A stretch of DNA of 64,000 nt. It comes from Atkinsonella hypoxylon. Its lineage: Eukaryota > Ascomycota > Sordariomycetes > Hypocreales > Clavicipitaceae. The position numbers and the translations under genes were made by a program. Of this stretch, positions 1 to 11,890 are shown piece by piece (within the stretch, counting starts at the first letter, position 1; every line of letters begins with the position of its first letter). The notes beneath the pieces are model-generated. The model was given only the letters and a program-made list of their open reading frames with translations, was not told where the DNA came from and made no database searches. The stretch is taken from positions 186,001 through 250,000 of the forward strand of contig JFHB01000007.1 in NCBI GenBank assembly GCA_000729835.1, given 5' to 3'.

Positions 1-3000
1 CGAAAATCCAGTGCGGAAGGCCTCCACTTGTTGACGAACACCGGAGCCTAGCGTCATGTCGATCACCTTTTCAAGATAAGTCTCCACGTTCTCAATGGTA
101 AGTCGCTTATGTGAGCCGTTGTCTTCCAATTCGATATGTGGATAGCCTGGTAGCGTGAAGTCCAGGCATAAATCCTCAAGACGAACATTGTCGATAACAA
201 TGGACTCGGTGTCAATTACTTTCTGAGCTGCGGAGCGGTTCGGATCTTCGTCAATTTCCTTCTTTGCCAACACAAACTTCTTGATGGTCTTCAACGACCG
301 TGCAAGGCCAGGATCAACGATTTTGACAGCCCCCAGTGATGGCTTAATGCCAGTGCTAGGCGCATCTCCAATGCGGAAGAAGATTGGGTTGAAGTGAATG
401 TCGATAATACGAGAATCGATCATGGATCGCGCCACGAACTTGCCGAGCATCCTGAACAAGTGAAGTATGCGCTCCCCGTTCGCTGCGGACAGTTCTTCTT
501 GATTTAGGGGCCGAGGAAACAGGCCAGTCTGGCCATTGACATATTCATCCTGGCTCACCGAATCCATTTCGCGCCACAGCTTAAGCTTCTTTTTTGAAAA
601 TTCTTTGGAGACAGTGGAATAGAACTCGAGCGTAGGACCTAAGCCTGTGCCGACTTCTTCGAAATACTCCACCTCTAGGATGCTCTGCGATGCACCATAC
701 AAGTCCATGACTTTCAAAGCTGACTCAAGAATCTTCAGACGCGAAATCCTGACCTTCTGGCGTTGCAAACGCCCGAGAAAAGGTCTGTCATTATTTCGAT
801 CCCTACGATTGTCTTCTGCCTGGGCGTTCTGCCATCTCGCCATAGATCGAGCGTATCCAAACGATGTTGACTGGAGGAACAGATGCCTGGTTTCGAATGG
901 GAACAGAAATGGGTATAATCGAGCCAGGTCTTCAGACCAACCAGGAAGACAGCTGCTCGCAACAATCAATGGCTCCTCAAGTTGCCGGTTCAGCTTCGCT
1001 GTCAGCTTCGTGTTGACAAACTGTGACAAGGGCTCGATATTAACGCTGACAGTGCCATTTCTGTTCTCGGCCAATACGTCCTCAATATTCGCATTTAATT
1101 CATGAAGAATATTGAGGAGGCGCAATATTGATGCCGTGGTTGGGTTTTTCGCCAGTGAGGCAGGAATACCATTCACTGTTTCGCCGTCCCCTTCAGAATT
1201 GGTGCCAAACGAGGCAGCTTCGGCAGAAGGGGGTCCAGAGACACGACGGAACTTGATCGGATGCGTGGCGGACCAGATATTACGGCTTATAAGCTCGTCA
1301 GAGTTGGAGGTCGAGGTATGTACGGCCCGGTATATAGTGGTCTCATTGGAAATAACTTTACTTTCGAGGCTGAATTCGATATGCCAGTCTTGTGGTATCG
1401 ATTGCAGAGCTGAAGCATACGACATACCAGGTCTCGAGGCCGATGAAGAGGATGGAGTTGGTGTTCCTTGTCCAGATGGAGGTGGAGGAGGCGGAGGTGG
1501 CAGGCCGGCCATCGCAGCAGAAGAGCTGCCAGTACGTACATCACCCCGAACAGATCCGGAGGGTGTGGGAACCCTGGTTCCGTCCTCCTTTCTGGCGGTA
1601 ATCTTGCCACCAGTGGCTACTTCCATATTGACGGCAGACGGATCAGGACCACTGCCTAGACCAGGCCCATCCTCCATATCTTCGTCCAGTTCGCCTACGA
1701 TAGCGTCCAATGCACTGCCGTCTTCCATATCGTCGTCGTCCGACATCTGCTTCTCATCTGCACACTCGAGCGTGTTTTGAGGGTTGTCCTCCTCTGTGGG
1801 TGGTGGCCTTGCGGGGGATGTCTCCTCTGCAGACGCTACCTGGCGCCGTGATGATCGACGAAGTACGCCTCTCTCTTGAGATGGCCCAGCAGACTGATCC
1901 TGCGGCGTTGCTGGACTATCCGGCTGCGGTACAGATCGGCTCTTTGACCGTCGCGCATATCGGGAACCTGAGGGAGTGACGCTTGCACCAGGAGGAGGTG
2001 GAGGCGGAGGGAGTGATGCAAATGGGGTCCTCTCCGAAAGACGGGCGCCGGCCGCCGCTGGAGCACTACTAAATTGCAAGCCTCCCATGCCAGCCACTGC
2101 GGCGAGAGCTCTGGAAATGCCGTCTCTGCGGCCAATTGGTGGCCTTTCTGCTAAACTAATGCGAGGTCGCAGGTAGTCGTCCAAGGATTTAAAAGTGGCG
2201 ATGGCATGTATTGACACCATAATGTTCCTATATGGTCGAGGAATATTGGAATCATCATCTGCAACGAGACGAAGCCGAATCTGTTTACCAAGCATTGAAG
2301 CGGGGCTGCTTCGGTTGCCGTCGAAGGTGTTATGGTGCACCGTGAGAACCTCAAAATGCTCGGACCTACTGAGCAAATCTTGCATTTTATGGATCAAAAC
2401 GCTGAAAGGTGTAGCCGGTGAGTCGGCCGTTACAGTCTTCGGTTTTGACTTCAGCGAATATCCCATAAAGACTTCGAGAAACGTTGACTGAGCAGATCGA
2501 GCGAGTTGTTCATCCAGATTGCTGAAAATGGCAAGTAAGGTCTGTACCAGTCCAGACGCTAAGAGCTCCGCACTGGTGACGCTTTCCAACATATCAGTGT
2601 CAAAGTAGGATGCCAGCTTTGCGAACAACTCTTTATCCTTCTGGGCTCCTCCCAGAGAAGCCGTTGGGCGTCTGAGGTAGTGCTGCTCGAGCTCTGTGGC
2701 GAGATTCGATAAATCATTGAGGATGAGGCTGGCCTTCGATTTCATGGACTTTGCGTGATCTCCCTGTTCATGAGTATCGAGAAACTTTTTCGCAACGTCT
2801 CGAATCCGTGATCTCATTGACTTCATATCGGAGATGTATCGGTGAGGGGGCATATCGACAGACATGGTGGATCCACCGGAGCTGGCAGGAGATATGTCGC
2901 CATCCGGGACATTATCGGGATCATTCTCCTCGTCCTCCTCCTCATCATCTCGATCTTCATCGTCATCGTCGTCTCCTGAGGAATCATGGCCACTAGCAGC

Positions 3001-5603
3001 ACCTTCAGCCGCATCTTTCAACTTATTGTTGCCGCTACCTTCGCCATCCGAGACACGAGGTGAAGATTTCTGCTCCTTGCCCGGTTGGTCTGACGTTGCA
3101 GTTTTTGCCTGTTCCCTAACGTCATCATCCTCCTTGGCTTCTTCCTCGTCTTCTTCTTCTTCCTCGTCCTCGTCTTCTGCTTCTTCTTCTTCTTCTTCCT
3201 CCTCATCATCTTCTTCGCCATTTTCCTCATCTTCATCATCCTCATCAGTATCCTGTTTCTTCAAGTCGGGCGGGATTTCTTGTACGGCCAGCTTGTTGAT
3301 TTCATGAAAAACACCTTCACGGTACAGTTGATATCGATAGATTGGTTCGAGGCGGCTGACAAGGAGCTCAGTGGCTTGCAAGCCAAGCATTACGAGGGAT
3401 GGATGATCTTGCTGCGACAGGATGGACGCCAAGAATGATGCGTAAGGTACGGGAACAAGAACTTCGGTAAGAATGTCTTCATCCAGGTTAGACAGCATCT
3501 TCAATTGTGCCGTAAGCACCTTTTGTCTCACGCTCAGATTTACGGTGCTGGAAAAGGCATCTGTCAGTGTCGGAAAGATAATCAATGCGAAGCGGCGGAC
3601 TTCAGGCTTGCAAGCTTCCAAAAGCACAAGACGCTTGTCGTTAGGGCTGCGCCGGCTTCTGCCTCCGGTCGAGGATGGAGTGATTGGTTCATTGGGGGCC
3701 TGCACTTCGACAAAATCGCCAAATATTGGGTCAGCGTTGCGAGGCAAGCTGGGCAGGAGCTCGCAGATGACATTAAGTGTTTCCACGATTTGTTCTCTTG
3801 GACGGTGTATGAGTGCTTGCATCACAACAACACTGTCCAACTTGGAGGCTACGTCTTCCATACCGCTTGGTGGTGAAACACCAGTCAGGATCTGGTATAG
3901 CGTTTCAACAACATTTAACTTGAAAAGTTCCGCCGACAGACGTGGACTAGCTCGCGCAGTGAAAGCCAGCACACGGAGAAATTGCGTATGAATGCTCGAT
4001 CCAATAAGATTTGTGGTTCCAGGAACTAAAAGTCGTAGGACAGTTCGCAAAAGGTCAACGCTGACCAACTCCTCAAGCTTATTTGGCTGATACTTGAAAC
4101 TCTCCACAATTCCGGAAACACATAGTGAGGCTTGTTCGACAACTCTTTGGTCGTTGCTGTTGAGAACATTGAGTAGGATAGGCATAACATCCCTCACAAC
4201 AGGAAACGAGTCATCGGGTATGTTACGACAGCAGTTGGCAGCTGTAGTGACAGCGGTCCTTTGCGTGCTGGTTGCAAAAAAGTCCAGATAAGAAAGACAA
4301 GCGGTCAAACCTCCTTCACGAACAATGCTGGAAGGATATTCTGCAGATATTTTCTCCAAGGTACTTAGGGCTTGTTCTGCCAGATCGATGAATGATATTT
4401 CGAGCAGCTTCTGACAGAGAACTGGCACGGCATTGCCATATACAACATTGGCTACACTTGCCGGCAAAGCTTCCATAAGATTGGCGAGACACCTGCATGC
4501 TAGCAGCATGACCTCTACACTTTCCTCCTTGTTCATCATCGTAACAAGCTCTTTAACAAATGCGTCAGGAGAAAAGTGACCGGAGAGGTTATCTTCATTG
4601 GAAACGAGCAGGATCTCGGATAATTCTTGCAGTGCTATCACTTGAACTGAGAGGTCGTCCTCCCTTAGATTGTTCAAGAGTTCACGAAGTCTGCCGGTGA
4701 GACCAGACATCATGCCCGTCAGGGCTCGAAGAGTGCTGGAGAGCCCGGCAACGGCTCCACCAGAGCCGCCAAAGCCGCCGAAAGGGTCATCGTCGCCGTC
4801 GTCGTCATCCTCATCTTCGTCATCGTGATCTTCTTCATCGTGGTCGTCATATCGGCCCTGTTCGCTATCGTGTACGGGTTCATCATGGTTGTCAGTATTA
4901 TCTGGTGCATGGCCTTCGGCTGAAGCTGAAGCTTCAGGCTCTAAGTCATTTATATCGTCCGTTCCAGTCATGGGAATATCTTGATCAATAGTTCTGGTGC
5001 CATGCCGCCTCGATCTTCTTGTTGATGAGGCAGTTGTAGTCCCAGACTTTTTGCTGCGGCTGGACTTTCTACTCGATGCGATAGGTTGGTCAACGGCATC
5101 CCTGGGGCCAGGCGGCGAGACCTGAGCACTGTAGAGTTGAAATACTGCATTAGCTACCGGAGGTGGTTTTCCGGGGAAAAAAATAAGAACAAAAATAAAA
5201 ATAAAAACGTCACAAGTGTATAAGACGTGGTAAAACAAAGCTGAAGCCACTATTGAATGAAAGAATATGAGATCGTCAGAACATACTCGTTGCTGTCCAT
5301 ATCAATCGTGGTTTTGCCCTTCCTCCGAGCTCTCTGTTGGGGCGGAGAAGTTTGTTCGGTAATCTTCTGTCTCTTGGACCGTCGAGCCGAAGTAGTGGGA
5401 TGTGAGCTTGTGAGTGAGGAGGGCGGTTTGTCGTGAGCGGGGGTAGCAGAGACTTTGCGTTTTCGGTCAGACTGCGAGGCCTGGGCAGCTGTCGTCAAAC
5501 TCGGAATTGCACCAGGGGGGGAGTGAGCTAGAGAACCTGCAGCAGGCTGGGCTGCTTGGCTCGCAGCTTGGCGTGCCGAAGACCTGGTAATTCTGGAAGA
5601 CAT
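1..5603 (-). CDS. ufd4: UFD4/TRIP12-type HECT E3 ubiquitin ligase (3' end beyond the left edge)
   Basis: Seen: exon 1 5603-5287, intron 5286-5129 (GTATGT...CTACAG), then one open exon 5128-1 without a stop, giving at least 1,815 residues. The N-terminus is basic and Ser-rich. An Asp/Glu-rich stretch then leads into an armadillo-like helical block (about 4.7-3.3 kb, with segments such as LTGRLRELLNNLREDDLSVQ), followed by a very acidic linker (3.25-2.85 kb) and Pro-rich disordered stretches. The HECT N-lobe begins near 0.8 kb (RISRLKILESALKVMDLYG, VGTGLGPTLEFYSTV). The C-lobe with the catalytic cysteine lies outside the window. Known: UFD4/TRIP12 enzymes extend ubiquitin on ubiquitin-fusion and N-degron substrates for proteasomal degradation. 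The start at 5603 opens a Ser/Arg-rich leader in phase with exon 2. The frame is uninterrupted except for the one intron. Confidence 0.9.
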
Positions 5604-7501
5604 GAGTTAACAAATTTCCGAATAGTATCGGCATCTGAAAATGCAGTCAACAAGAAAGAGTTGATGACAGATCGAAGCAGAGTTAGCCGCAGGGTTAAAT
5701 GAGAGGCCACAGCAGGACAAGCAATGCTGGTGACTGTAGAGCTGACCAAAAACTGGGTACAATGTTTGACAGTTTGATGTACGAGGTGGAAAGGAATTGA
5801 ATATTTCAGCAAGGATGGTGACGGCGCTGTGAGCTGCCTTCCCCAGGCATCAAGTGGAGTGGCGCTTGCAAGGCTGGCCGGTATCAGAAGTTAGGACCCA
5901 GATGCTGTAATATGGAACAACTCCAAAGGGCTTATGGCCGAATCTCGACGACTGGTGGGAAATCCAATACGATGCACAGTAAGGAGTGCAGGCCGAAAAG
6001 TGAGGGGACTGGGACGTAGATTGACTAAAGATGAGGAATTCCAGGGTAGAAGCGCGCTGTGAGTCGAAGGTCATGAACATAGGCCAGGACCCGATCTCGG
6101 TCAAGTGTCGGCTTGTCGAGGGGCAAAGACGTTATCATAAAGAGACACGGGGCAAAGATGTCGACCGACGCAAACGCAAGCATGGTTTTTGGCAAGTCGC
6201 GGGTAAAGTCGAATGCGCATTACAGGCAACCTGTGTGCACATAGATATGTTCTCTTCGATCGGTGGAAGTCGAGGTATTAAGCGAGTTGGACACAGGCAC
6301 ACAGCAGGAGGTAAGAGGTGTAGTAGAAGAAGCACGAGAAGGCAAGAAAAGGCAGTAACCTGATATTCAACCTACCTTTGAGTGGTGACGGCGGAGGCTG
6401 TCGACGTCGACGAGGCAAGTCGCACTTCGTTGTCACCTGCCAATGTTCGTTCTGCCATGCCCGGACTACGCCATCAGGAAGGCAGGCGCAGGCTCGCTGG
6501 AATACAACGACGACGGAAGGAGCGAGGTTGGAGAGAAGGCCGAAGGGTTGACCGTCAGAGTCTCAATCTAATTTATGACTGATAGAAGCGCGGCTCGGTA
6601 AGGAGAGTCGAAGTTGGCGGTTTTGCTGCAGCCCGTGTGTCCCGTGGGGTCGGTTGGGTAGGTTGGGGCTGGACGGATTATTTATTCAATCTGCGAGACT
6701 GGGTATTGTACGGGGTCGTTTCGGCGGTTCGCTGTTGCTTGCAAACTGCTACACGTCATTTGCGCTACGTGCTGCAGTAAGATGGAAGCCGGACGAACGT
6801 CTGCGGGCAAGGGGGAGGGGGATCGGACGGCGGATGGCTTCAACAGCAGTCGAGAGATAACCCCATACGGTGACAGGCGGACCAAAACCCCCAAAAACCA
6901 GAAAGGCAATGGAGTTGTTGGAGAGTCGAGCTGACAGTTATTATAAAAATGTACGTGTGCGGTCAGGCAATGGCTGCCAGATGTGAAGTTCGGCCCGTAT
7001 TGCACATACGGACATGGCGGGTCCATGTTCCATGCGCCACTCCTTGTCCATCAAGGCCATCCAAGGCAAGGCAGCCCGCCGATAAGCTAGGCTGGCCAGG
7101 AGCTTGTGCCGGTCTAGGTTTGGCCCTGGGCCCGTCAAACCCCGTCCAGCGGCAACAACTGCGATACCGATACCAACCAAGCCCAGCCCATTACATTCCT
7201 CCAACAGGCACCGGGCGCCTCGCAAAATTTACACTGACTTACTGGCAAGTGGTCCTCGACCTCAAACCTTGCCATACCGAGTATGCGGCCTGCACATGCG
7301 TCTGCGGCAGTGGCAGCGGCAGTTGAATCTAGAATCTTTCCATCAACAGGCTGGTGCATCACTTAATTCATTCCTTTGATGGCCAGGACCAACTTGTAAT
7401 ATCAGCCGGCAAAGGTGTCAAATAAAAGACGGCTAAAAATTTGCTACAAGCCCCATCTTGTTTATCAATTTTCGTGCAATTGTGCTATCTGCTATTGTTC
7501 T
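5604..7501. other. Intergenic: 5' region of UFD4 and 3' flank of the BCKDH gene
   Basis: No convincing coding region on either strand. Open frames here are short, lack family resemblance and start without context. The stretch should hold the UFD4 promoter and leader, since that gene is transcribed leftward from 5603, and the 3' UTR of the E1 alpha gene ending at 7502. Short low-complexity runs (GGCAGC/GCAGTG around 7.30 kb) are the only structure noticed. Confidence 0.6.
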
Positions 7502-8955
7502 TTACGGCTTGAGTGAATCTTTCCCCCCCTCATATTCAGTCAGGTCGTACTCGTCAGGGTACTTATCCAACATCTCGCGCAGCTGCACAATCTGCGCCTT
7601 CAGGTCAGGCGTCAGGTCTTCGTAGACATCCTCAAACATAGTCCGCAAAGTAGGTTTCATTTCCTTCTCAGCTTCCGAGAAGCCCTTCAAGATCTCTTTC
7701 CGCAGGCTGTCCCGAGCCTCCTTCTCCTTGGTCTCATCCCAACAACCTTTGGCTTCCATCCACTTCCTGAGTCGCGTAATCGGGTTATCGCGTCTCTTCC
7801 AGTCCTCGACTTCGACGCGTGCACGGTATGCAAACGAGTCGTCCGATGTGCTGTGGTGCGAAACGCGGTAAGTCATGCATTCGATGAGAACGGGCTTGCC
7901 GCCGTCCTGGAGAGCCAATGCCCTGGCCTTCTTAACAGCCTCGCGAACAGCCCAGATATCGTTTCCGTCAATACGGATAGTGTCGATGCCGTAGCCTATA
8001 CCTCGGCTAGCAATCCCGTCACCGCGATATTGGTCCAAGGTTGGTGTGGAAATGGCATATCCGTTGTTGCGGCAGATGAAAACGACGGGACATGATCGGG
8101 TGGCAGCAATATTCATGGCAGCATGGAAGTCTCCTTCACTTGCTGCGCCTTCACCAAAGAAGCATACGGCTACCCTGGCCTTGGAGTTTGGATCTTGCAG
8201 CTTCTGCATCTTGAGGGCATACCCAGCGCCAGAAGCTTGGGGCATTTGTGTTGCTAACGGTGATGAGATGGTGCTCTTCGCGGAGTAATCATGTCAGTTT
8301 CAAGTCACAGCGCGGAAAATCATGAGTCAATCTCACTTCGACAGGTGAAAGCCGGGTCTTGGGCTGCACTCACAATATTCAATCTCTTACTGCCGTAGTG
8401 GATAGGCATGTTTCTTCCCTTGCCAGGATCATTCTTGTTAGCGAGCAATTGCGACATGAACTCTTTCGTCGTCATGCCCCTTTCCTTAAAGAACCCTTGC
8501 TCTCTGTATTGGCAATACACGGGATCATTCGGGTCCAAAACACTCGAGCTGCCCACGCTAACGGCTTCTTCACCCGCGCTCACCATGTAGAAGCTCAAGC
8601 GACCCTGCCGTTGGGCGTCAAACATGATCAGGTCCATGATCGATATGAATAGCATATCTTTATATAATTTGATGACAGCTTCATCCGGAATATCGGGCGT
8701 GAAGGACTGATCCACCACGACGCCATTCTGGTCAACGACTCGGTATGTCGGCAAGGCATTGTATGATTCGGGGTGTTCAAAATTGAGAGAGCTAACAAAA
8801 GCACTTCTCAAAGCACCCGGGAAGGAAACGTAGGCGGAATTAGGTCGCTGGGAAACACTGCTCGCGGCACGTGTAAGCGCAGCCAAGGCTGGCGTCTTTG
8901 TGATCGAAGCGGTTGCCCTTCCCAAAGGGAGGCTTCGTAGAACCCGCGACTTCAT
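7502..8955 (-). CDS. Branched-chain 2-oxoacid dehydrogenase E1 component, alpha subunit (mitochondrial)
   Basis: Exon 1 8955-8374, intron 8373-8276 (GTGAGT...GAAG), exon 2 8275-7502; 450 codons, the usual length for precursors of this family. Residues 1-50 are Arg/Ser/Ala-rich without acidic residues, a likely mitochondrial presequence. The thiamine-diphosphate binding signature is visible (GEGAASEGDFHAAMN, then CRNNGYAIST), together with the family blocks SFYMVSAGEEA, QYREQG, STISSPLATQMPQA across the splice junction, and YRVSHHSTSDDS around the phosphorylation loop. Known: with the beta subunit it decarboxylates the 2-oxoacids of Val, Leu and Ile and passes the acyl group to E2. The block STISSPLATQ fixes the acceptor. 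The next gene upstream runs divergently from 9815. Confidence 0.95.
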
Positions 8956-9814
8956 GGCAGCCTAGGACAAGAGAGTGCGGTCGGCTCGTATCTTTTTGAA
9001 GAAAGACTGCATTCGATAAATCACAGCAATTTGAGACCGAACAAATTCGAGTCCTGGTCTTGCTGAGAATATCGAAGAGGAAGAAAAACTGGCCAGGACA
9101 AATATTTCCGGGCATTGGGGTCTGTCGTCGCGGGGAAACCATGCTGACAACGGCCTGCGACGGTGATGACGCTCTGAGCCGACGAAAGCCGCGCGTTCGG
9201 TATAGGCTGACCAGCCTTGCTAGGCCGATCGCAGCACATCAACCCCCAGATATTTATATTAAGTTAACTATTCGTTCAAAAATGAATTGATGTCAATTCT
9301 TTTCGGTAATCAACCCCTGCCGACCCGTCCGCAGAGTTGAAAATATTCGTGACCCGCGACGATCCCTATTCAATTCCCCTGCATCTTCCCAGGAAAGAGT
9401 GGATTTGATAGCCAATTTATGCGAAGTCCTTCACACATTTCCCTGAAGACATGATTCCGTGGTGCATGATAAGAAGCGCCTAATAATACATTCAGTGGCA
9501 GCCGGCACGTTGGCACTGGCAGCAGCTGGCGGGTTCCTGTACGCCGTTGCACAGGTCGGACAGAATGTTTACATAACAATCGCAGCAGTGACGTGAAAAT
9601 GCCTGCTTGCGTGCTTTCTCATCCTCCCGAGCATATACTGTTTCCGCAGTTCTTCTCTCATTCTTTATTCCATTGCATCCAATACGTCTAGAGTTCCCTT
9701 CTACTACTCCGTACGTCTGCATCGTATTGTGAAGTACAACCCTTCGTCCAGTCTGCAGGTCCGTACCGACAGAGCAGTACCCAATCACAATTGGCGCCTC
9801 AATTGAACTGCAAG
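8956..9814. promoter_or_regulatory. Divergent intergenic region (BCKDH E1 alpha and small membrane-protein gene)
   Basis: An 859-bp spacer between two divergently transcribed genes, so it should contain both promoters. No coding potential is convincing. A Cys-rich frame on the minus strand (9492-9830) lacks an ATG and is treated as chance. No clear TATA box or known operator was recognised. Confidence 0.5.
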
Positions 9815-10236
9815 ATGGTATCTCCTGCAAGCAGCATCGCTCTCCTCGTTCTTGGAATCATCTCATTCTGCGGAATTGTCTATTGGATACTCAAAAAACA
9901 GGTGGACACATACGTCCAAGCCTTGTTCTCATATCGACGTAAACTTGTGCAAGCACGAGAACCAGATGAGCTGGACAGAACGACAGCAACGGATGCTGCG
10001 TAAGTCATCGACGACTCATAAACTCTTGCCTGATAGTTTCCATGTCGCTTTTGCATTCTCGCAGTATTCATTGCAATATCCTCGAAATTTGTCTTTACCG
10101 TCTTCAAACTTACGCCACACCAGGTGGCGAGCCGACACCACAGCAAGTGTGGCTTCCAGCTCCCCACTCACCTAACCCGTTCTCTCGACTAGCAAACTCC
10201 CAGCCCACCGTCATCCAATACAGAATCGCCCAATGA
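9815..10236 (+). CDS. Small single-pass membrane protein, unknown function
   Basis: Exon 1 9815-9999, intron 10000-10064 (GTAAGT...TCGCAG), exon 2 10065-10236, giving 118 residues. The ATG at 9815 sits in good context (CAAGATGG). Residues 5-24 form one hydrophobic helix (SSIALLVLGIISFCGIVYWI) followed by basic residues, so the C-terminal part is probably cytosolic or matrix-facing. The tail is Pro/Gln-rich. Without splicing the frame stops at once after the donor, giving about 62 residues. The stop lies only 55 bp before the COQ5 start in the same direction. I do not recognise a family. The membrane helix and the in-phase intron argue for a real gene; an upstream ORF in the COQ5 transcript is an alternative. 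Confidence 0.55.
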
Positions 10237-10291
10237 ACGAAACCTCCAGCAAGTCCCTACCTCGCCGCAGAATAGCTGTACAAAACACAAA

Positions 10292-11319
10292 ATGATTACC
10301 CGCAGGGCTTTGCGGAGCTGCACGAGCAGTTCCTTGAACCCATCAAGCTATCTATGCCAACCAGCCCTCCGACCCTTCAGCACAAACCCAATGTGCCAGC
10401 AACAGTCATCACAGCCAACATCAACAGCCGATCGGGAAACACACTTTGGCTACGAAACCGTCACAGAAAGCGAGAAGCAGAAGCGCGTCGCGAATGTATT
10501 CTCAAGCGTTGCAGAGTCATACGATAAGATGAACGACTTCATGTCGCTAGGCATACACAGACTCTGGAAGTACGTTTTCTCTATTAATATCCAAGGCGCA
10601 TGAACTAAACCAGTATTTCGTTCTCTCTATGCTGACGTGTCCCTTCCCACAACCCAATTAGGGATCATTTCGTCTCCTCTCTAAACCCGGGGGCAACTCT
10701 TCCCCTCGGCCAACCCCAAAAGATCCTGGACGTAGCAGGCGGTACCGGCGACATCGCCTTCCGCATGCTCCACCATTCCAACGTTCATAATGCAAACCCC
10801 AATATCCACATCACCATTTCCGACATCAACCCTGACATGCTCGCGGTCGGTAAGCAGCGATCTCTCGTCCTCCCTGCGCCCTATCAATCTTCCTTGTCCT
10901 TTCTAGAAGCCAATGCCGAGGTGCTCCCTTCCCAAATCAAAGACAACTCTCTCGATCTCTACACCGTCTCCTTCGGTATCAGGAACTTCTCCAATATTCC
11001 AACAGCGCTGAAAGAGGCCCATCGGGTATTGAAACCCGGTGGTGTGTTTGCATGTCTGGAATTCTCAAAAGTGGACAAGTACCCCCTCTTCAATGCCATT
11101 TACAAACGGTGGTCTTTCAGTGCAATTCCCTTGATTGGGCAGTTGGTGGCCGCAGATAGGGATAGCTATCAATACTTAGTGGAGAGCATTGAGAGGTTTC
11201 CCAGCCAGGAAGCCTTCAGAGACATGATTGTTGAAGCTGGTTTTGCTGTTTCGGGCGATGGATATGAGAATTTGACAGGTGGCATCGCTGCCATTCACAA
11301 GGGCATTAAGCCTTTGTGA
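10292..11319 (+). CDS. coq5: 2-methoxy-6-polyprenyl-1,4-benzoquinol C-methyltransferase, mitochondrial (COQ5/UbiE family)
   Basis: Exon 1 10292-10569, intron 10570-10661 (GTACGT...AATTAG), exon 2 10662-11319; 311 residues, close to yeast Coq5. Residues 1-40 are Arg/Ser-rich, a likely mitochondrial presequence. UbiE/COQ5 signature 1 is visible (YDKMNDFMSLGIHRLWKD, across the splice site), as are the SAM-binding loop (LDVAGGTGDIAFRML), the acidic SAM-contact strand (ISDINPDML) and signature 2 (RVLKPGGVFACLEFSKV). Known: it performs the C-methylation step of ubiquinone synthesis on the matrix side of the inner membrane, within the CoQ synthome. It starts 55 bp after the small membrane-protein gene, so it may share its promoter or transcript. 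Confidence 0.96.
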
Positions 11320-11890
11320 AAACGAGGATGGGCTCTGTATGATTGCTCGATGTATCGTTTGTATACTAGTGTACTAAATTACTTCACTGAAAATTGTCTT
11401 AGAACATACACCAACGCGTGACCGACACTGAGTGTTTCATGCATTTTCATGTATGCCTCTAGTCGCGCAGTCTCTCCGTTGACAATCTTAAAGGCGAATG
11501 CCATTTGACCTTTATCCATAGAAAGGACGCATAAAATTGAACTCCAAACGAATCAATTTTTTAAGAAATAAAATAAAACAGAAAAAACGGGTAGTAACCG
11601 GAGCCCAATTCCATGCTGGAAATGGCTCTCGGGCTGGCTTAGTATCTCATTAAGTACACGTACACAGTGAAGAGGTCTAATGAAGGACCCTGAAAAACGC
11701 GGTGGCTCTTGTTCCCCTCTTCCCCTAACCTGGCTCCAGCATAAAGAAGAAAATAATTTCGACGAAATAGAGATAGCTCGAACTGCCAGGATCATAGGCC
11801 GAATGACAGCAAGTGCTGTGGCGATGCAGTTCGGGGTCGTATTTCAAGAGACGAGGTGACCAGACGCTGCTAGCACTTCTCACACTAGAC
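11320..11890. other. Convergent intergenic spacer
   Basis: 571 bp between the ends of COQ5 (+) and the phosphoesterase gene (-). It should hold both 3' UTRs. No coding or RNA gene seen; AT-rich stretches near 11,550-11,590 fit poly(A) regions. Confidence 0.6.

Noticed and set aside
1112..1780. 222-codon plus-strand frame
   Set aside because: It is the complement of the UFD4 exon, with Ser/Gly/Pro-rich shadow composition and no family match; the minus frame is clearly coding.
9492..9830. Cys-rich minus-strand frame (possible small secreted protein)
   Set aside because: No ATG, no signal peptide, and it overlaps the first exon of the divergent small membrane protein.
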